A stretch of DNA of 5,471 bases, taken from assembly GCA_041167675.1 (NCBI GenBank), contig JBEEIB010000264.1:1-5471 (forward strand), given 5' to 3'. This document shows, in pieces, positions 5,315 to 5,471 of this stretch. Numbering within the stretch: the first letter of the stretch is position 1; each line of letters starts with the position of its first letter. The translations under genes and the position numbers were made by a program. The notes below the pieces were generated by a model. That model had not been told where the DNA came from. It ran no database searches and saw nothing but the letters and a program-made list of their open reading frames with translations. The stretch is from DASTDH01 sp041167675 (GTDB lineage Bacteria; Verrucomicrobiota; Verrucomicrobiia; Chthoniobacterales; JAFAMB01).

Positions 5315-5471
5315 CTAGCGGGTGAAGACAGTTTTACCGTGGGTCTGGCCTTCTTGCATGGCGCGGATCGCCTCCTCCGCTCTATCCATCGGCAGGACTT
5401 GACCAATTTCGGGCTTGATGCCGGTGCGAATTACGAACTGAATCAGATTATTCATTTCCTCCCGTGTGCCA
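5315..5471 (-). CDS. Zinc-type alcohol dehydrogenase / quinone oxidoreductase (MDR), C-terminal part
   Basis: Fifty-one codons of the C-terminus enter from the right edge and stop at TAG (5315-5317). The stretch GTREEMNNLIQF, then TGIKPEIGQVLPMDRAEEAI and RAMQEGQTHGKTVFTR, is the standard end of medium-chain dehydrogenase/reductase proteins. There, the last helix (AEEAIRAMQEG) and final strand (GKTVFTR) close the catalytic domain that packs against the NAD(P)H-binding fold. Such cytoplasmic enzymes reduce or oxidise alcohols, aldehydes or quinones with NAD(P)(H). The cofactor-binding GxGxxG motif and any zinc ligands lie outside the window, so the exact subfamily is open. The piece has no frameshift or stop and reads as an intact gene. 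It is co-directional with the receiver remnant 51 bp downstream. Confidence 0.85.
   Translation of the reverse strand, partial: GTREEMNNLIQFVIRTGIKPEIGQVLPMDRAEEAIRAMQEGQTHGKTVFTR

Noticed and set aside
5085..5318. A 77-codon plus-strand open frame
   Set aside because: It lies antisense to the receiver remnant and the end of the oxidoreductase gene, and has no motif.
1..5471. CRISPR array, tRNA, rRNA or riboswitch
   Set aside because: No regularly spaced direct repeats, no cloverleaf with a TTCGA-type T loop and no rRNA-like stretch were seen on reading. An algorithmic scan was not possible.

Overview
The window looks like accessory DNA from a soil-type bacterium with a large genome. The gene families fit Acidobacteriota or soil Proteobacteria, but nothing here fixes the taxon. 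One long, clean, G+C-rich gene sits among small genes and gene remnants of more neutral composition. Counted directly, 41 of 60 bases are G or C at 2041-2100, against 22 of 60 at 3841-3900 and 30 of 60 at 4441-4500.

Left part (1-996). Three truncated and frameshifted gene pieces are butted against each other. They are the N-terminus of a short-chain dehydrogenase (plus strand, 130-206), the C-terminus of an alpha/beta hydrolase (minus, 207-474) and the C-terminal TPR region of an adenylate-cyclase-type signalling protein (plus, 546-954). The next gene, a complete RimJ/RimL-type GNAT acetyltransferase (minus, 996-1550), converges on the TPR remnant.

Middle (1551-3871). A small ORF of unknown function and a possible integrase N-terminal remnant lead up to the main gene. 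This is a 593-residue secreted right-handed beta-helix protein (minus, 1966-3747) of the pectate-lyase/GH55-like superfamily. Its start codon lies inside a perfect 12-bp palindrome. A 34-codon ORF with a good Shine-Dalgarno sequence starts divergently from it.

Right part (3872-5471). After about 360 bp with no recognisable gene come three minus-strand features in tandem. They are a decayed small helix-turn-helix (terminase-small-subunit-like) gene, a frameshifted and motif-poor response-regulator receiver gene, and the C-terminal 51 codons of a zinc-type (MDR) alcohol dehydrogenase/quinone oxidoreductase that enters from the right edge.

No shared pathway is evident. The coherent story is genomic decay and rearrangement: five well-supported remnants and one possible remnant surround intact cargo. 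The 1.8-kb beta-helix gene has no interruption, so the frameshifts elsewhere are more likely real decay than uniform sequencing error. I see no convincing new multi-gene system. The most notable points are the mosaic of remnants, the probably acquired beta-helix gene with its odd start region, and the degenerate receiver.
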